Assembly: GCA_003282835.1 (NCBI GenBank)
Contig: QBYL01000001.1
Location: 124,001 to 188,000 of the forward strand
Source: Pelagibacteraceae bacterium AG-325-J13
GTDB lineage: Bacteria; Pseudomonadota; Alphaproteobacteria; Pelagibacterales; Pelagibacteraceae
Direction: 5' to 3'
DNA: 64,000 nucleotides
Shown here one piece after another: positions 19,410 to 31,776 of this stretch. How positions within the stretch are numbered: the first letter of the stretch is position 1; every line of letters starts with the position of its first letter. The notes below the pieces were generated by a model, which was given only the letters and a program-made list of their open reading frames with translations, was not told the origin of the DNA and searched no databases. Position numbers and translations under genes: made by a program.

Positions 19410-21152
19410 TTACTTCAGCTGATTTTTATAAAGAGACTTATATTCATTGTTATTGTCAATAAGTTCTTTATGATTTCCACTACCTATAATTTCTCCATTT
19501 TTTAAAACAAATATTTTATCGGCAGAGTGAATAGTTGAAAGTCTGTGAGCTATAACTAAAGTTGTTCTACCTTTAATTAAGTTATTAATTGCATCTTGGA
19601 CCACTCTTTCAGACTCTGCATCTAAAGAAGAAGTAGCTTCATCTAAAAGTATAATTGGAGATTTTTTTAGAATAGCCCTAGCGATTGATATCCTTTGTTT
19701 TTGGCCACCAGATAATTTCACTCCATTTTCACCTACAATCGTCTCATATTTATTTGGTAATTTTTCAATAAACTGATCTGCTGCTGCATAAGCGCATGCT
19801 TTTTCAATTTCTTCCTGTGAAGCACTTGAATTAGCATAGGAAATATTATTTCTTACTGTGTCATCAAATAAAATTACATCCTGGCTTACTAAAGAGATTT
19901 TTTTCCTTAAAGATGTTAAGTTTATGTCTTTTATATTTTGTCCATCGAAATTAATCATACCTTCTTGAGGATCATAAAATCTTGGTATTAAATTTATTAG
20001 CGTACTTTTTCCTGCACCACTTTGACCAACTAAAGCGGTGACTTTTCCTCCCTCTATTTTTATATCAATATTATTTACAGCTCTTTCATTAGTTGTTTCA
20101 TATTTAAAACCAACGTTTTTAAATTCAATAGTACAATCTTTAGTCAGCAAACTTGGCAAATGTGCTTCATTTTTAATTGTTATTGGTTTGTCTATTACAA
20201 TAAATATTCTATTAGCAGCAGCAGATCCTTGATAAGCAACCATGTTGAGTGTGGCTAAAGATCTTATAGGCTGGTAGGCAAGCATCATCGCTGCTAAAAA
20301 AGAAAAAAAATTATTTATACCAATTTCACCAGTATTGATTAATTTTCCAGAGTAAAATATAAATCCGGCAATCATAATTCCAGTTAAAGCCTCCATTATA
20401 GGGGTAGCTCTGATCATAATACTTGCTATTCTTATATTCTTATCAACTAAAGAGTTGATTTCTTTATCAGCATTTTGATCTTCTTCTTCTTCTTTTTGAT
20501 AAATTCTTATCATCTTTGAAGCTCTAAAAATATCAGATAGAAACGAAGTAAGATTTCCAGAAATTAAACTTGCTTGCACAGATGCTTTACCGATTTTTTT
20601 TCCTAAATTTTTTGCTAAACCACCAGCTAATGGAATCATTAATATTGCAAACAATGCAAGTTTCCAATTTTGGTAAAACATTACACCAACTAAAAAAATT
20701 ACTGAGAAACTATCTTTCATTAAATTTAAAACACCTGTGCTTACTAGATGTTGAACTTGTCCAGCATCATACATGATATTAGAAATATATTTTCCAGAAT
20801 GTCTCGAGTCTAAAGTTTGTAAGTCAGAAAATAAAATAGATCTTGCTACCTGTTTTTGAAGTTTACCTGCAATTTTTTGTCCAACAATATTTATATTCAA
20901 CCTTGCAAAATAGAGTGACAAACCTTTAGCTGAAAAAGTAATTATTATAGCAATAGGAATTAACCATGCTAGGGTTTGATCTTTATCTATAAATATTTTT
21001 TTTACTGCAGGATCTAGCAACCAAGCAGTTGCTGACGATGTACCTGCAACAATTATTGATAAGACAAAACACAACAAAATTCTTTTAATATGAAATCTTA
21101 CATAATGATTATGTAACCTTTTTAAAATAATCTTTAATTCATTTAATTTCAT
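19410..21152 (-). CDS. msbA: ABC transporter ATP-binding/permease, MsbA-type
   Basis: TM domain then ALVGQSGAGKSTLINLIPRFYDP...LSGGQKQRISIARAILKKSPIILLDEATSSLD. Confidence 0.87.
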   Translation of the reverse strand: MKLNELKIILKRLHNHYVRFHIKRILLCFVLSIIVAGTSSATAWLLDPAVKKIFIDKDQTLAWLIPIAIIITFSAKGLSLYFARLNINIVGQKIAGKLQKQVARSILFSDLQTLDSRHSGKYISNIMYDAGQVQHLVSTGVLNLMKDSFSVIFLVGVMFYQNWKLALFAILMIPLAGGLAKNLGKKIGKASVQASLISGNLTSFLSDIFRASKMIRIYQKEEEEDQNADKEINSLVDKNIRIASIMIRATPIMEALTGIMIAGFIFYSGKLINTGEIGINNFFSFLAAMMLAYQPIRSLATLNMVAYQGSAAANRIFIVIDKPITIKNEAHLPSLLTKDCTIEFKNVGFKYETTNERAVNNIDIKIEGGKVTALVGQSGAGKSTLINLIPRFYDPQEGMINFDGQNIKDINLTSLRKKISLVSQDVILFDDTVRNNISYANSSASQEEIEKACAYAAADQFIEKLPNKYETIVGENGVKLSGGQKQRISIARAILKKSPIILLDEATSSLDAESERVVQDAINNLIKGRTTLVIAHRLSTIHSADKIFVLKNGEIIGSGNHKELIDNNNEYKSLYKNQLK

Positions 21153-21155
21153 AAT

Positions 21156-22034
21156 TTAAAATAGAATTATAGCAATAAATACAAAAAAACCTGAGAAATT
21201 ATTAATCTTAAAAGATTTCAAACAACTCAATGGATCATCTTTTTTAAAATTATATATTTGATAGCTTAAACTAAATATAAATAAAAACAAAAATAATGTT
21301 GCAAAATTGAATTCCATATTATCTTTGAACAAATAAAGTACCAATAAAGATGTTAGTGAATAACATATGCCAACAAATAGTTTAATATTTTTTTTAAATT
21401 TTATTGCGGTAGATTTTATCCCAATAATTTCATCATCAAAAATATCTTGAACACCATAAATAGTGTCATATCCCAATGTCCAAAATATGGCTGCTATATA
21501 TAGCAAGATTATATCAATGGAAATTTCATTTGTAATAGCTGTCCAACCCATTATTAAGCCCCAATTAAATGTTAAACCTAAAAATAACTGAGGCCAATAA
21601 GTTATCCGTTTCATATAAGGATAGGAAAAAGCTAATATCATTGATGACATACCTAATATTATCGTCAAGAAATTAAATTGAATTAAAATTAGGAAAGCCA
21701 AGAAACATAATAAAATTACGTATGTTAAAGATCTTTTTACAGAAATTTGCCCGTCGGTAATTGGCCTATGTTTAGTTCTCTCAACTTTTTTGTCTAAATC
21801 TTTATCAACTATATCATTTACAATACAACCTGCGCTTCTCATCAACAAAGAACCTAAGAAAAAAAAAATTAGGTATAATAAAAAAATATTTTGGTCCTTA
21901 TCAATTTTGTAGGCATAGGACAATCCCCATGAGCAGGGCCAAAATAAGAGCATAAATCCTATTGGTTTATTTAATCTTGTTAAATCAATAAAAATTTTTA
22001 AATGTTTCATGAAATTATGTCTTGTAAATACCAA
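21156..22034 (-). CDS. ubiA: 4-hydroxybenzoate polyprenyltransferase
   Basis: LTRLNKPIGFMLLFWPCSWGL, AGCIVNDIVDKDLDKKVERTKHRPI, YDTIYGVQDIFDDEIIGIKSTAI. Start possibly at the internal MKHL. Confidence 0.92.
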   Translation of the reverse strand: MVFTRHNFMKHLKIFIDLTRLNKPIGFMLLFWPCSWGLSYAYKIDKDQNIFLLYLIFFFLGSLLMRSAGCIVNDIVDKDLDKKVERTKHRPITDGQISVKRSLTYVILLCFLAFLILIQFNFLTIILGMSSMILAFSYPYMKRITYWPQLFLGLTFNWGLIMGWTAITNEISIDIILLYIAAIFWTLGYDTIYGVQDIFDDEIIGIKSTAIKFKKNIKLFVGICYSLTSLLVLYLFKDNMEFNFATLFLFLFIFSLSYQIYNFKKDDPLSCLKSFKINNFSGFFVFIAIILF

Positions 22035-22064
22035 ACACTATCTACATAATCAATTTGATTCGAT

Positions 22065-22475
22065 ATGGATATAGATTATACAGTTGCAGCTTTAATGTTT
22101 CCCGCAATACCACTAATGATGACAATGTATAGTAATCGGTTTCATACATTGAGTGCTTTGATAAGAAAAATCCATGATCAATATACTTTTGAAAAAAGAT
22201 TTCCGCCTGAGTGGGAAAATCAACTACATGTTTTAAATAAAAGAACAAATTATTTAAAATATGTTATGGGTTTTGCAGCTTTTGGTTTTCTTTTCAATAT
22301 GGGAACGGTTTTATTACTGTATTTAGATCTTGTTTTTTTTGCAAGGTTAAGTTTTGCTTTTTGTTGTCTTTGTATGATTTTTTCAATTTTTTTATTCCTG
22401 CAAGAAATAAGACTTTCCAACGCAGCTTTAAAGTATCATTTGAGTGATATGGCTTCCATGAAAAAAGATTTATAA
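22065..22475 (+). CDS. DUF2721 membrane protein
   Basis: AALMFPAIPLMMTMYSNRFHTLSALIRKIHDQ with two or more TM segments. Confidence 0.7.
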   Translation: MDIDYTVAALMFPAIPLMMTMYSNRFHTLSALIRKIHDQYTFEKRFPPEWENQLHVLNKRTNYLKYVMGFAAFGFLFNMGTVLLLYLDLVFFARLSFAFCCLCMIFSIFLFLQEIRLSNAALKYHLSDMASMKKDL

Positions 22476-22739
22476 TTTTTTATTTATTAAATTCTTTTTG
22501 AATAAAGAGATCCCATTTTTAATTTTATGATTGTAAGAATCTTTAAATGTATCTAATTGCCAACCTTCCATTCTAGAAACAATTGTTTCAAGATTTTTTG
22601 ATTTCCATTCATTATTTGTATTTTCATCTTTCCATAATTTTTTTTCTTCATCAGTTCTTGCACAACCATAACAATATCCTGTAATAGGATCTGTTTTACA
22701 AATGCTGATACATGGTGAAACTATTTTATTTTTAATCAT
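22470..22739 (-). CDS. DUF1289-type small Cys-rich protein
   Basis: VSPCISICKTDPITGYCYGCARTDEEKKLW. Confidence 0.8.
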   Translation of the reverse strand: MIKNKIVSPCISICKTDPITGYCYGCARTDEEKKLWKDENTNNEWKSKNLETIVSRMEGWQLDTFKDSYNHKIKNGISLFKKNLINKKL

Positions 22740-23710
22740 GGAATAAGAATAGCTGGACCTAATAATTTTCTTGACTCTAGGTCTTTATGAGCTTGATTAG
22801 CTTCAGCTAACTTATATTCTTTTGCAATTTTGATTTTGATTTTCCCAAATTTAACTTTTTCAAATATTTCATCAGCACCAGCTTGAAGTTCTTTTTGGTT
22901 TGAAAAATAATGACCTATTGTAGGTCTAGTAAGAAAAAGACTTTTGGATTGTATATCTTTAGGAACGTTAACAGGATCTAATGGACCTGAGGCATTTCCA
23001 AAACTCACCATCATCCCTCTAGGTTTTAGGCAAGCTATAGATCCTTGAAATGTTTTTTTTCCAACACCGTCAAAGACTGCTGGTACACCCTCATTATTAG
23101 TAATCTCCATTACTTTTTTTGAAAAATCATCTTTAGTGTAATTTATTACGTGGGAGTAACCATTTTCTTTAGCTATTTTAATCTTTTCGTCTGATCCTAC
23201 GGTTCCAATCACTTTAGCGCCAATACTGTTAGCCCATTGAGCAAATATTTGACCAACTCCTCCAGCTGCTGCATGGAATAGTACTGTTTCGCCTGCTTTT
23301 AACACATAAGTTTTACAAATTAAGTAGTTAGTAGTTAATCCTTTTGTCATTAATGTTGCTGCGAGTTTATGAGAGATTCCCTCTGGGACTTTAACAGCAA
23401 TCTTTGCAGGTATAATTCTTTGCTGAGAATATGCTCCAATTGGCATAGATGCATATGCAATGTTATCCCCTTTATTAAAATTTTTTACATTAGATCCGAC
23501 CTCATCGATTTTACCAGCAGCTTCTAATCCAATACCACTTGGTAATGATAAAGGATAAAGACCAGATCTATGATAAGTATCAATATAGTTTAAACCTATA
23601 GCGTGATTGGTGACTTTAATTTCATTTGGACTAGGTGAACCTATATTTACTTCTTTAAGTTCAAGTACATCTGGACCACCATTTTTACTTAAAATTATTG
23701 ATTTAGACAT
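22736..23710 (-). CDS. qor: NADPH:quinone oxidoreductase (zinc-independent MDR family)
   Basis: NYIDTYHRSGLYPLSLPSGIGLEAAGKIDEVG, LFHAAAGGVGQIFAQWANSIGAKVIGTVGSDEK. Confidence 0.88.
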   Translation of the reverse strand: MSKSIILSKNGGPDVLELKEVNIGSPSPNEIKVTNHAIGLNYIDTYHRSGLYPLSLPSGIGLEAAGKIDEVGSNVKNFNKGDNIAYASMPIGAYSQQRIIPAKIAVKVPEGISHKLAATLMTKGLTTNYLICKTYVLKAGETVLFHAAAGGVGQIFAQWANSIGAKVIGTVGSDEKIKIAKENGYSHVINYTKDDFSKKVMEITNNEGVPAVFDGVGKKTFQGSIACLKPRGMMVSFGNASGPLDPVNVPKDIQSKSLFLTRPTIGHYFSNQKELQAGADEIFEKVKFGKIKIKIAKEYKLAEANQAHKDLESRKLLGPAILIP

Positions 23711-23734
23711 TTTTTAAGCAACGTACTGGATCTT

Positions 23735-24577
23735 TTAGTATTTAGCAAATTTTCCGTTATTATAATCTTGAATTGCTTCGAGAATCTCAGCTTTCGTATT
23801 CATAACAAAAGGGCCACCTCTAGCAATAGATTCCCCAATTGGTCTTCCTGCGATAAAAAGAAACTCACTTTTTTTATTAGCCTTAACAACTAACTTATTG
23901 CCTCTCTCTAATAAAATTAAATTTGAGTTATCAGTTTTATTATGATTTTTATTACCAATATTTAACTCTCCATCAAGCAAATATATAAAAGAATTGTGAC
24001 TTTCAGGAACTTCACATTCAAATTTTTTATCTTCATTTAAAACTATATGAAAATAAATAGGTTCTACATTATGATTGGTCTGTGGGCCTTTGGCTTTTTC
24101 AAATTGCCCAGCTATAACTTTAACAATTTTGTCGTCATCTTTATGAATACCTAGTTCATTACCTTTAATATAAAAGTATTCTGGTTTATTTTTTTTGAAT
24201 TTTGCGGGCATATTAATCCATAATTGAAATCCTAGCAATTTACCACCAGCCATCGCAGGCATTTCAGAGTGTATTATACCTCTTCCTGTTTTCATCCATT
24301 GTACATCACCAGGTTTCATTTTTCCTTTTGAACCAATACTATCCTCATGTTCGAATTGGCCATGAAGCATATAGGTAACAGTTTCAATACCTCTGTGCGG
24401 ATGGGGTGGAAATCCTGCAATATAATCATCTTTATTTTCAGAACCAAATTCATCAAGCATTAAAAATGGATCAATATAGTCTGCTTCAGGCGTGCCTATA
24501 CTTCTCTTTAATTTTACCCCAGCTCCATCGGACGCATTTAAAGCTTTAATAATTTTTTTTACTTCAACTTCAGACAT
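23735..24577 (-). CDS. Pirin-family protein
   Basis: DPFLMLDEFG...GFPPHPHRGIETVTYMLHGQFEHEDSIG...GDVQWMKTGRGIIHSEMP. Confidence 0.93.
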   Translation of the reverse strand: MSEVEVKKIIKALNASDGAGVKLKRSIGTPEADYIDPFLMLDEFGSENKDDYIAGFPPHPHRGIETVTYMLHGQFEHEDSIGSKGKMKPGDVQWMKTGRGIIHSEMPAMAGGKLLGFQLWINMPAKFKKNKPEYFYIKGNELGIHKDDDKIVKVIAGQFEKAKGPQTNHNVEPIYFHIVLNEDKKFECEVPESHNSFIYLLDGELNIGNKNHNKTDNSNLILLERGNKLVVKANKKSEFLFIAGRPIGESIARGGPFVMNTKAEILEAIQDYNNGKFAKY

Positions 24578-24589
24578 TTCAAATTATAA

Positions 24590-25252
24590 CTATTTAATTA
24601 TATCCAGTAACTGCGTTAAATTGTTTATTTCTTTATTGGGGTGATAATCCAAATTATCAAATATTGTATTATTTCTATTGACCCATATAGCATTATAACC
24701 ATAGTTTCCACCTCCCGAAACATCCCAAGTATTTGAACTCAGGAATGTTATTTGATCTGGTTTAATTCCATATTTTTTAACTGGAAGTTCATATACTTTC
24801 GAGTCAGGTTTATAAATCTTCACTTCTTCAATAGAGAAAAGATCATCAAAAAAATTATTTAAATTATTGCTTCTAATTAGCTCATTGAGAAGGGCAGGTG
24901 TTCCATTTGAAAGTATACTAATTTTAAAACTTCTTTCTTTTAAATTTTCTAAAACTTCTTTAGCTTCAGGGTATAATGAAAGAACTTTGTAAAGTTCTAA
25001 CAAGTCTTTTTTCATATTAGAATTAATATCAAAAACTTTCATTGATTTATCTAAACTTTCCTCAGTAATTTCCCAAAAATCTTTATGTCTTTTCATTAGA
25101 CTTCTTAACCAAGTATATTCTAATTGAGTGGTCCTCCAAAAGTTTGAAAAACCCTCCCACTTTGCTCCAATTTTATCTTTACACTTTTCTGCAGCAGAAT
25201 TTACGTCGAAAAGAGTACCGTAAGCATCAAACACAACTGCCTTAGTTTTCAT
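24590..25252 (-). CDS. Haloacid dehalogenase type II
   Basis: VVFDAYGTLFDVNSAAEKC...WRTTQLEYTWLRSLM...ILSNGTPALL...FLSSNTWDVSGGGNYGYNAIWVNR. Confidence 0.88.
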   Translation of the reverse strand: MKTKAVVFDAYGTLFDVNSAAEKCKDKIGAKWEGFSNFWRTTQLEYTWLRSLMKRHKDFWEITEESLDKSMKVFDINSNMKKDLLELYKVLSLYPEAKEVLENLKERSFKISILSNGTPALLNELIRSNNLNNFFDDLFSIEEVKIYKPDSKVYELPVKKYGIKPDQITFLSSNTWDVSGGGNYGYNAIWVNRNNTIFDNLDYHPNKEINNLTQLLDIIK

Positions 25253-25255
25253 AAT

Positions 25256-25495
25256 TTATTTAATGTTATGTGAACCATCACATAATGGTTGATCGTTTGT
25301 TTGTTTACACGTGCAGAAAAAAACTTTTTTAGATTGATCAGCTAAATATTTTAAGGGAGTAAAATCAGTTCCTTTATGCGAACCATCACAAAAAGGTTGT
25401 TTTGAACTTATACCGCAAGTGCACCAAAAATAAGATTTTCCCTCCAACACATCAACACCAACTGGTGATTCTGCAGCTCTTTTACCTTTTTTCAC
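25256..25495 (-). CDS. Dual CDGSH iron-sulfur domain protein
   Basis: YFWCTCGISSKQPFCDGSHKG and FFCTCKQTNDQPLCDGSH. Confidence 0.92.
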   Translation of the reverse strand: MKKGKRAAESPVGVDVLEGKSYFWCTCGISSKQPFCDGSHKGTDFTPLKYLADQSKKVFFCTCKQTNDQPLCDGSHNIK

Positions 25496-25538
25496 TTAGC
25501 TCCTTTAAATCTTTTAATTTTATTTATAGTATATACTT

Positions 25539-26249
25539 ATGAACATTAGATTATATCATCCAAACAGTATACTAGAAAATTCTACAAGCTTGTTAAGTAA
25601 GGAACATACTCATTATGTTGTTAACGTTATGCGACTCAAAAGAGGGTCAAAATTAAACTTTTTTAATAAAAATGGAGAATGGAAGAGTGAAGTAATTTTT
25701 CTAGACAAAGACAGAGTTGAAGTCAAATTTTTAGAAAAAATTAAAGAAGCAAATAGTTTACCTAAAATCCGACTAGCTATTTGTTTAGTCAAAAAAAATG
25801 CCATGGATACTATTTTGCAAAAAGCTACAGAGCTTGGAGTTAGTAAAATAATTCCAATAGTTTCAGAGAGAACAGAAGTTAAAGAATTAAATCATGATAG
25901 AGCAAAGAAAATAGTTATAGAGGCAACTGAGCAATCAAATCAACTTATGCCTCCTGAAATTACTGATGTAATTAAATTAAAAGATTTTTTAAAAACTTTT
26001 GAAGAAAATTCAAAACTTTTATTTGCTGATGTTAATTCAAAAGATCAATTAAAAATTGAAGATCTTAAAAATTCTAAATCTTTTTGTGTATTAATTGGTC
26101 CCGAGGGTGATTTTTCACCAGCCGAGCGTGAGTCTATCCTTCAAAATAGCGCTGCAAAACCTTTTACGATATCAAAAAATATATTGAGATCAGATACCGC
26201 AGTAATTAGCGCGATTTCATTGGTAAATTTTATCAATAATTTTCATTAA
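25539..26249 (+). CDS. rsmE: 16S rRNA (uracil1498-N3)-methyltransferase
   Basis: HYVVNVMRLKRG, ATELGVSKIIPIVSERTEV, LIGPEGDFSPAE, ILRSDTAVISAISLVN. Confidence 0.92.
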   Translation: MNIRLYHPNSILENSTSLLSKEHTHYVVNVMRLKRGSKLNFFNKNGEWKSEVIFLDKDRVEVKFLEKIKEANSLPKIRLAICLVKKNAMDTILQKATELGVSKIIPIVSERTEVKELNHDRAKKIVIEATEQSNQLMPPEITDVIKLKDFLKTFEENSKLLFADVNSKDQLKIEDLKNSKSFCVLIGPEGDFSPAERESILQNSAAKPFTISKNILRSDTAVISAISLVNFINNFH

Positions 26250-26300
26250 TTGTCGCATTAATTGAAATTGTTAAATCATCTAAAAACTGTATAAAAACTA

Positions 26301-28732
<2,432 letters not shown>

Positions 28733-28733
28733 A

Positions 28734-29654
28734 TTGAGTCAAATATTAACAAAGCGCAGAAGTACTAAGTTAAGTTTAGCTTTTAACTTGCAATCATTCT
28801 TTAATTTAATGAAGCCAAGAGTGATGTCATTGGTTTTATTTACTTGTATGGTTGGAATGTTAATTGCTCCGAGTCCTGTTTCTTTATTGTCTTCTCTGGT
28901 TTCGTTATTAGCAGTTGCAATGGGATCTGGTGCAGCTGGTGCCTTAAATATGTGGTACGAGTCAGACCTAGATGCATTGATGAGCAGAACGTGTCTTAGA
29001 CCTATACCAACGGGAAAAGTTAAAAAAGATCAAGCTCTGTACTTTGGTTTGGTGTTATCTATTTTATCAACTGGTCTTTTATATTTTTCATCAAATCTAG
29101 TTTCCTCATTCTTATTAGCTCTGACAATCTGCTTTTATTTTTTTATATATACAATTTGGTTAAAGAGAAAAACTCCACAAAATATTGTTATTGGTGGAGC
29201 AGCAGGTGCTTTACCACCAGTTATTGGGTGGACTATAGCGACAGGACAAGTTTCAATTGAACCTATTATATTATTCTTAATAATATTTTTTTGGACACCA
29301 TCACATTTTTGGGCATTAAGCTTGTATAAAACTGGTGATTATAAAAAAGCCAAAATACCAATGTTGCCTTTAATTGTGGGAATACAAAAAACAAAACTTA
29401 ACATATTAGTTTATGCTTTAGCTATGCTGCCAGTGGTTATTGCTCCTTATTTATTTAACTTTGCTACAATAATTTATCTACTGATTTCTTTAATTATGAC
29501 TTCATATTATATTTTATTATGTTTAAATTTATACAAAGAGAATAATTTAAAAATCTCAAATATCATTGCCAGAAAGATATTTATTTATTCGATATTTTAT
29601 TTATTTGTTATATTCTTAACACTTTTGGTAGATAACTTTTTAAAAGGAATATAA
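28734..29654 (+). CDS. ctaB: Protoheme IX farnesyltransferase
   Basis: LMKPRVMSLVLFTCMVGML, ALNMWYESDLDALMSRTCLRPIPTG, FFWTPSHFWALSLYK. Probable TTG start. Confidence 0.94.
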   Translation: MSQILTKRRSTKLSLAFNLQSFFNLMKPRVMSLVLFTCMVGMLIAPSPVSLLSSLVSLLAVAMGSGAAGALNMWYESDLDALMSRTCLRPIPTGKVKKDQALYFGLVLSILSTGLLYFSSNLVSSFLLALTICFYFFIYTIWLKRKTPQNIVIGGAAGALPPVIGWTIATGQVSIEPIILFLIIFFWTPSHFWALSLYKTGDYKKAKIPMLPLIVGIQKTKLNILVYALAMLPVVIAPYLFNFATIIYLLISLIMTSYYILLCLNLYKENNLKISNIIARKIFIYSIFYLFVIFLTLLVDNFLKGI

Positions 29655-29764
29655 TGAGTAAAAAAAAAAAAAATTTAATTACCGCTTTAATTTTAATTTT
29701 ATTTATGGCCTTATTGTTTGTTTTAACATTTTATAACATTGGTATTTATAACAGGGAAATATAA
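29654..29764 (+). CDS. 36-aa single-TM protein between ctaB and ctaG (CoxF-like position), absent from the ORF track
   Basis: MSKKKKNLITALILILFMALLFVLTFYNIGIYNREI*. It fills the ctaB-ctaG gap exactly and its stop overlaps the ctaG ATG (TAATG). Confidence 0.75.
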   Translation: MSKKKKNLITALILILFMALLFVLTFYNIGIYNREI

Positions 29765-30315
29765 TGAATATTAATAAAAAAAAACTCACTCCAATTGTAT
29801 TGATATCAATATTTTTCTTGATGCTGGGACTATCATTTGCAGCTGTTCCTTTATATGATTTATTTTGTAGAGTGACAGGGTTTGGTGGAACAACACAAAA
29901 TGCTACAAATAAAGAGATCCCAAAAATTGTTGTAAATCAAGACTATAAGATGCGTTTTGACACTAATATTAATAGTACTCTTGATTGGAAATTTATACCT
30001 GAGATTAAAACATTAAATTTAAAACCAGGCGAAGTACATACCGTTAAATTTTATGTTGAAAATCCTAATAACAAAATTTCATCAGGTTCAGCGTCATTTA
30101 ATGTTTCTCCTGCACCATTTGGAATATATTTAAATAAAATAGGTTGTTTTTGCTTTGAAAAACAGACATTAAAAGCTGGTGAAAAGCGAGAATTCGTTTT
30201 GACTTTTTTCTTGGATCCAAAAGTTGTAGATGATAATAAAACAAAAAATATTGCTGATGTAACACTATCATTTACTTTTTTTTCATCAGATTATTATAAA
30301 AAAGACAAAGCATAA
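29764..30315 (+). CDS. ctaG: Cytochrome c oxidase assembly protein (Cox11)
   Basis: AAVPLYDLFCRVTGFGGTTQ, NKIGCFCFEKQTLKAGE. Confidence 0.95.
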   Translation: MNINKKKLTPIVLISIFFLMLGLSFAAVPLYDLFCRVTGFGGTTQNATNKEIPKIVVNQDYKMRFDTNINSTLDWKFIPEIKTLNLKPGEVHTVKFYVENPNNKISSGSASFNVSPAPFGIYLNKIGCFCFEKQTLKAGEKREFVLTFFLDPKVVDDNKTKNIADVTLSFTFFSSDYYKKDKA

Positions 30316-30323
30316 AAAAACAC

Positions 30324-31115
30324 ATGTCGTCAAAAGATAAAAAACATGGATTTCATTTAGTAGACCCAAGCCCTTGGCCGATATACGTATCATTTGCTAC
30401 TTTGGTTTTAGCGTTTGGCACTGTTTACTATTTTCATACAAAAGCTTTATGGTTGCTCTTAGTTGGTTTTGCGTTAGTTGTTTATGGTGCGTTTATGTGG
30501 TGGAGAGATGTGGTTGAGGAAGCAGAGTTTCAGGGACATCATACACCTGTAGTTCAAATAGGCCACAGATACGGTATGACACTTTTTATAGCTTCTGAGG
30601 TAATGTTTTTTGTAGCATGGTTCTGGGCTTATTTTAATGCAAGTTTATTTCCCACAGAGGCAGTTGGAGCAACTTGGCCTCCGCCTGATATCAAAACATT
30701 CGATCCTTGGGATATTCCTTTAATAAATACTTTAATTCTTCTTTTGTCTGGAACGACAGTGACTTGGGCTCACCATGCTATGTTAGAGAATGACCGAAAA
30801 GCTTTGGTAAATGGTTTAGTTTTAACAGTTTTTTTAGGTTTTATATTTACTTGTTTTCAAGCATATGAGTACCTTCATGCAACTTTTACAATAGATGGAA
30901 ATATTTATGGTTCAACATTTTATATGGCTACAGGTTTCCACGGCTTCCACGTCATTGTAGGTACGATTTTTTTAGCAGTCTGTCTGTTTAGATGCATGAA
31001 AGGTCATTCTAATTCAGAACACCATTTTGGATTTGAAGCAGCTGCATGGTATTGGCACTTTGTTGACGTTGTTTGGTTATTCTTGTTTGCCGCAATTTAC
31101 ATTTGGGGAAGTTAA
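30324..31115 (+). CDS. coxC: Cytochrome c oxidase subunit III
   Basis: HGFHLVDPSPWPIYVSF, FIASEVMFFVAWFWAYF, GFHGFHVIVGTIFL, YWHFVDVVWLFLF. Confidence 0.97.
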   Translation: MSSKDKKHGFHLVDPSPWPIYVSFATLVLAFGTVYYFHTKALWLLLVGFALVVYGAFMWWRDVVEEAEFQGHHTPVVQIGHRYGMTLFIASEVMFFVAWFWAYFNASLFPTEAVGATWPPPDIKTFDPWDIPLINTLILLLSGTTVTWAHHAMLENDRKALVNGLVLTVFLGFIFTCFQAYEYLHATFTIDGNIYGSTFYMATGFHGFHVIVGTIFLAVCLFRCMKGHSNSEHHFGFEAAAWYWHFVDVVWLFLFAAIYIWGS

Positions 31116-31122
31116 AATTAAG

Positions 31123-31776
31123 TTGAAAAAATTAATTTTATTTAAAATTTTTGTTTTTTTATTTATAACTTTATTTTGCGCATTAGGCACATGGCAATTA
31201 TATCGACTACAATGGAAACAAGATTTAATCAATCAAATTGCCAAAGGTCTTGAGTCAACACCTATAAAGTATTCTGCAAGTATTAAAAAAAATTATCAAA
31301 GAGTAAAGTTAACCGGCAAATATACATTTGATAAACAAATATACCTTTATAGTCTTAATGAAAGAGGAGTCCCAGGTTATGACGTTGTAACTCCCTTCAT
31401 AACAACAAATAACGAAAATGTACTTATTAACAGAGGATGGATTAAAAAAGAGAAAAGGAATAATCTATCTGATGTCTCTGTCTATAATAATATTATTGGA
31501 ATGCTAAGATTACCCAACAAGAAAAACTTATTTACTCCAGAAAATGATTTAAAAGAAAATATTTGGTTTTATCTTAATTTAAAAGAAATAGAAAAAATTT
31601 CAGGGAAAAAATTTAGTAATTACATTGTTTATCTGGAAGATAGTAATATAAGTGTTCCAAAACCGAGGAAAATTACTATAGATCTGCCAAACAATCACCT
31701 AAAATACGCTATAACATGGTATTCAATATCAATATCAATTTTATTTTATTATTTGTATTTTAGAAGAAAAACATGA
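31123..31776 (+). CDS. surf1: SURF1-family cytochrome oxidase assembly protein
   Basis: LGTWQLYRLQWKQDLI, PGYDVVTPF, VLINRGWI, NNHLKYAITWYSIS. The track start (31027) overlaps coxC; TTG at 31123 fits better. Confidence 0.88.
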   Translation: MKKLILFKIFVFLFITLFCALGTWQLYRLQWKQDLINQIAKGLESTPIKYSASIKKNYQRVKLTGKYTFDKQIYLYSLNERGVPGYDVVTPFITTNNENVLINRGWIKKEKRNNLSDVSVYNNIIGMLRLPNKKNLFTPENDLKENIWFYLNLKEIEKISGKKFSNYIVYLEDSNISVPKPRKITIDLPNNHLKYAITWYSISISILFYYLYFRRKT

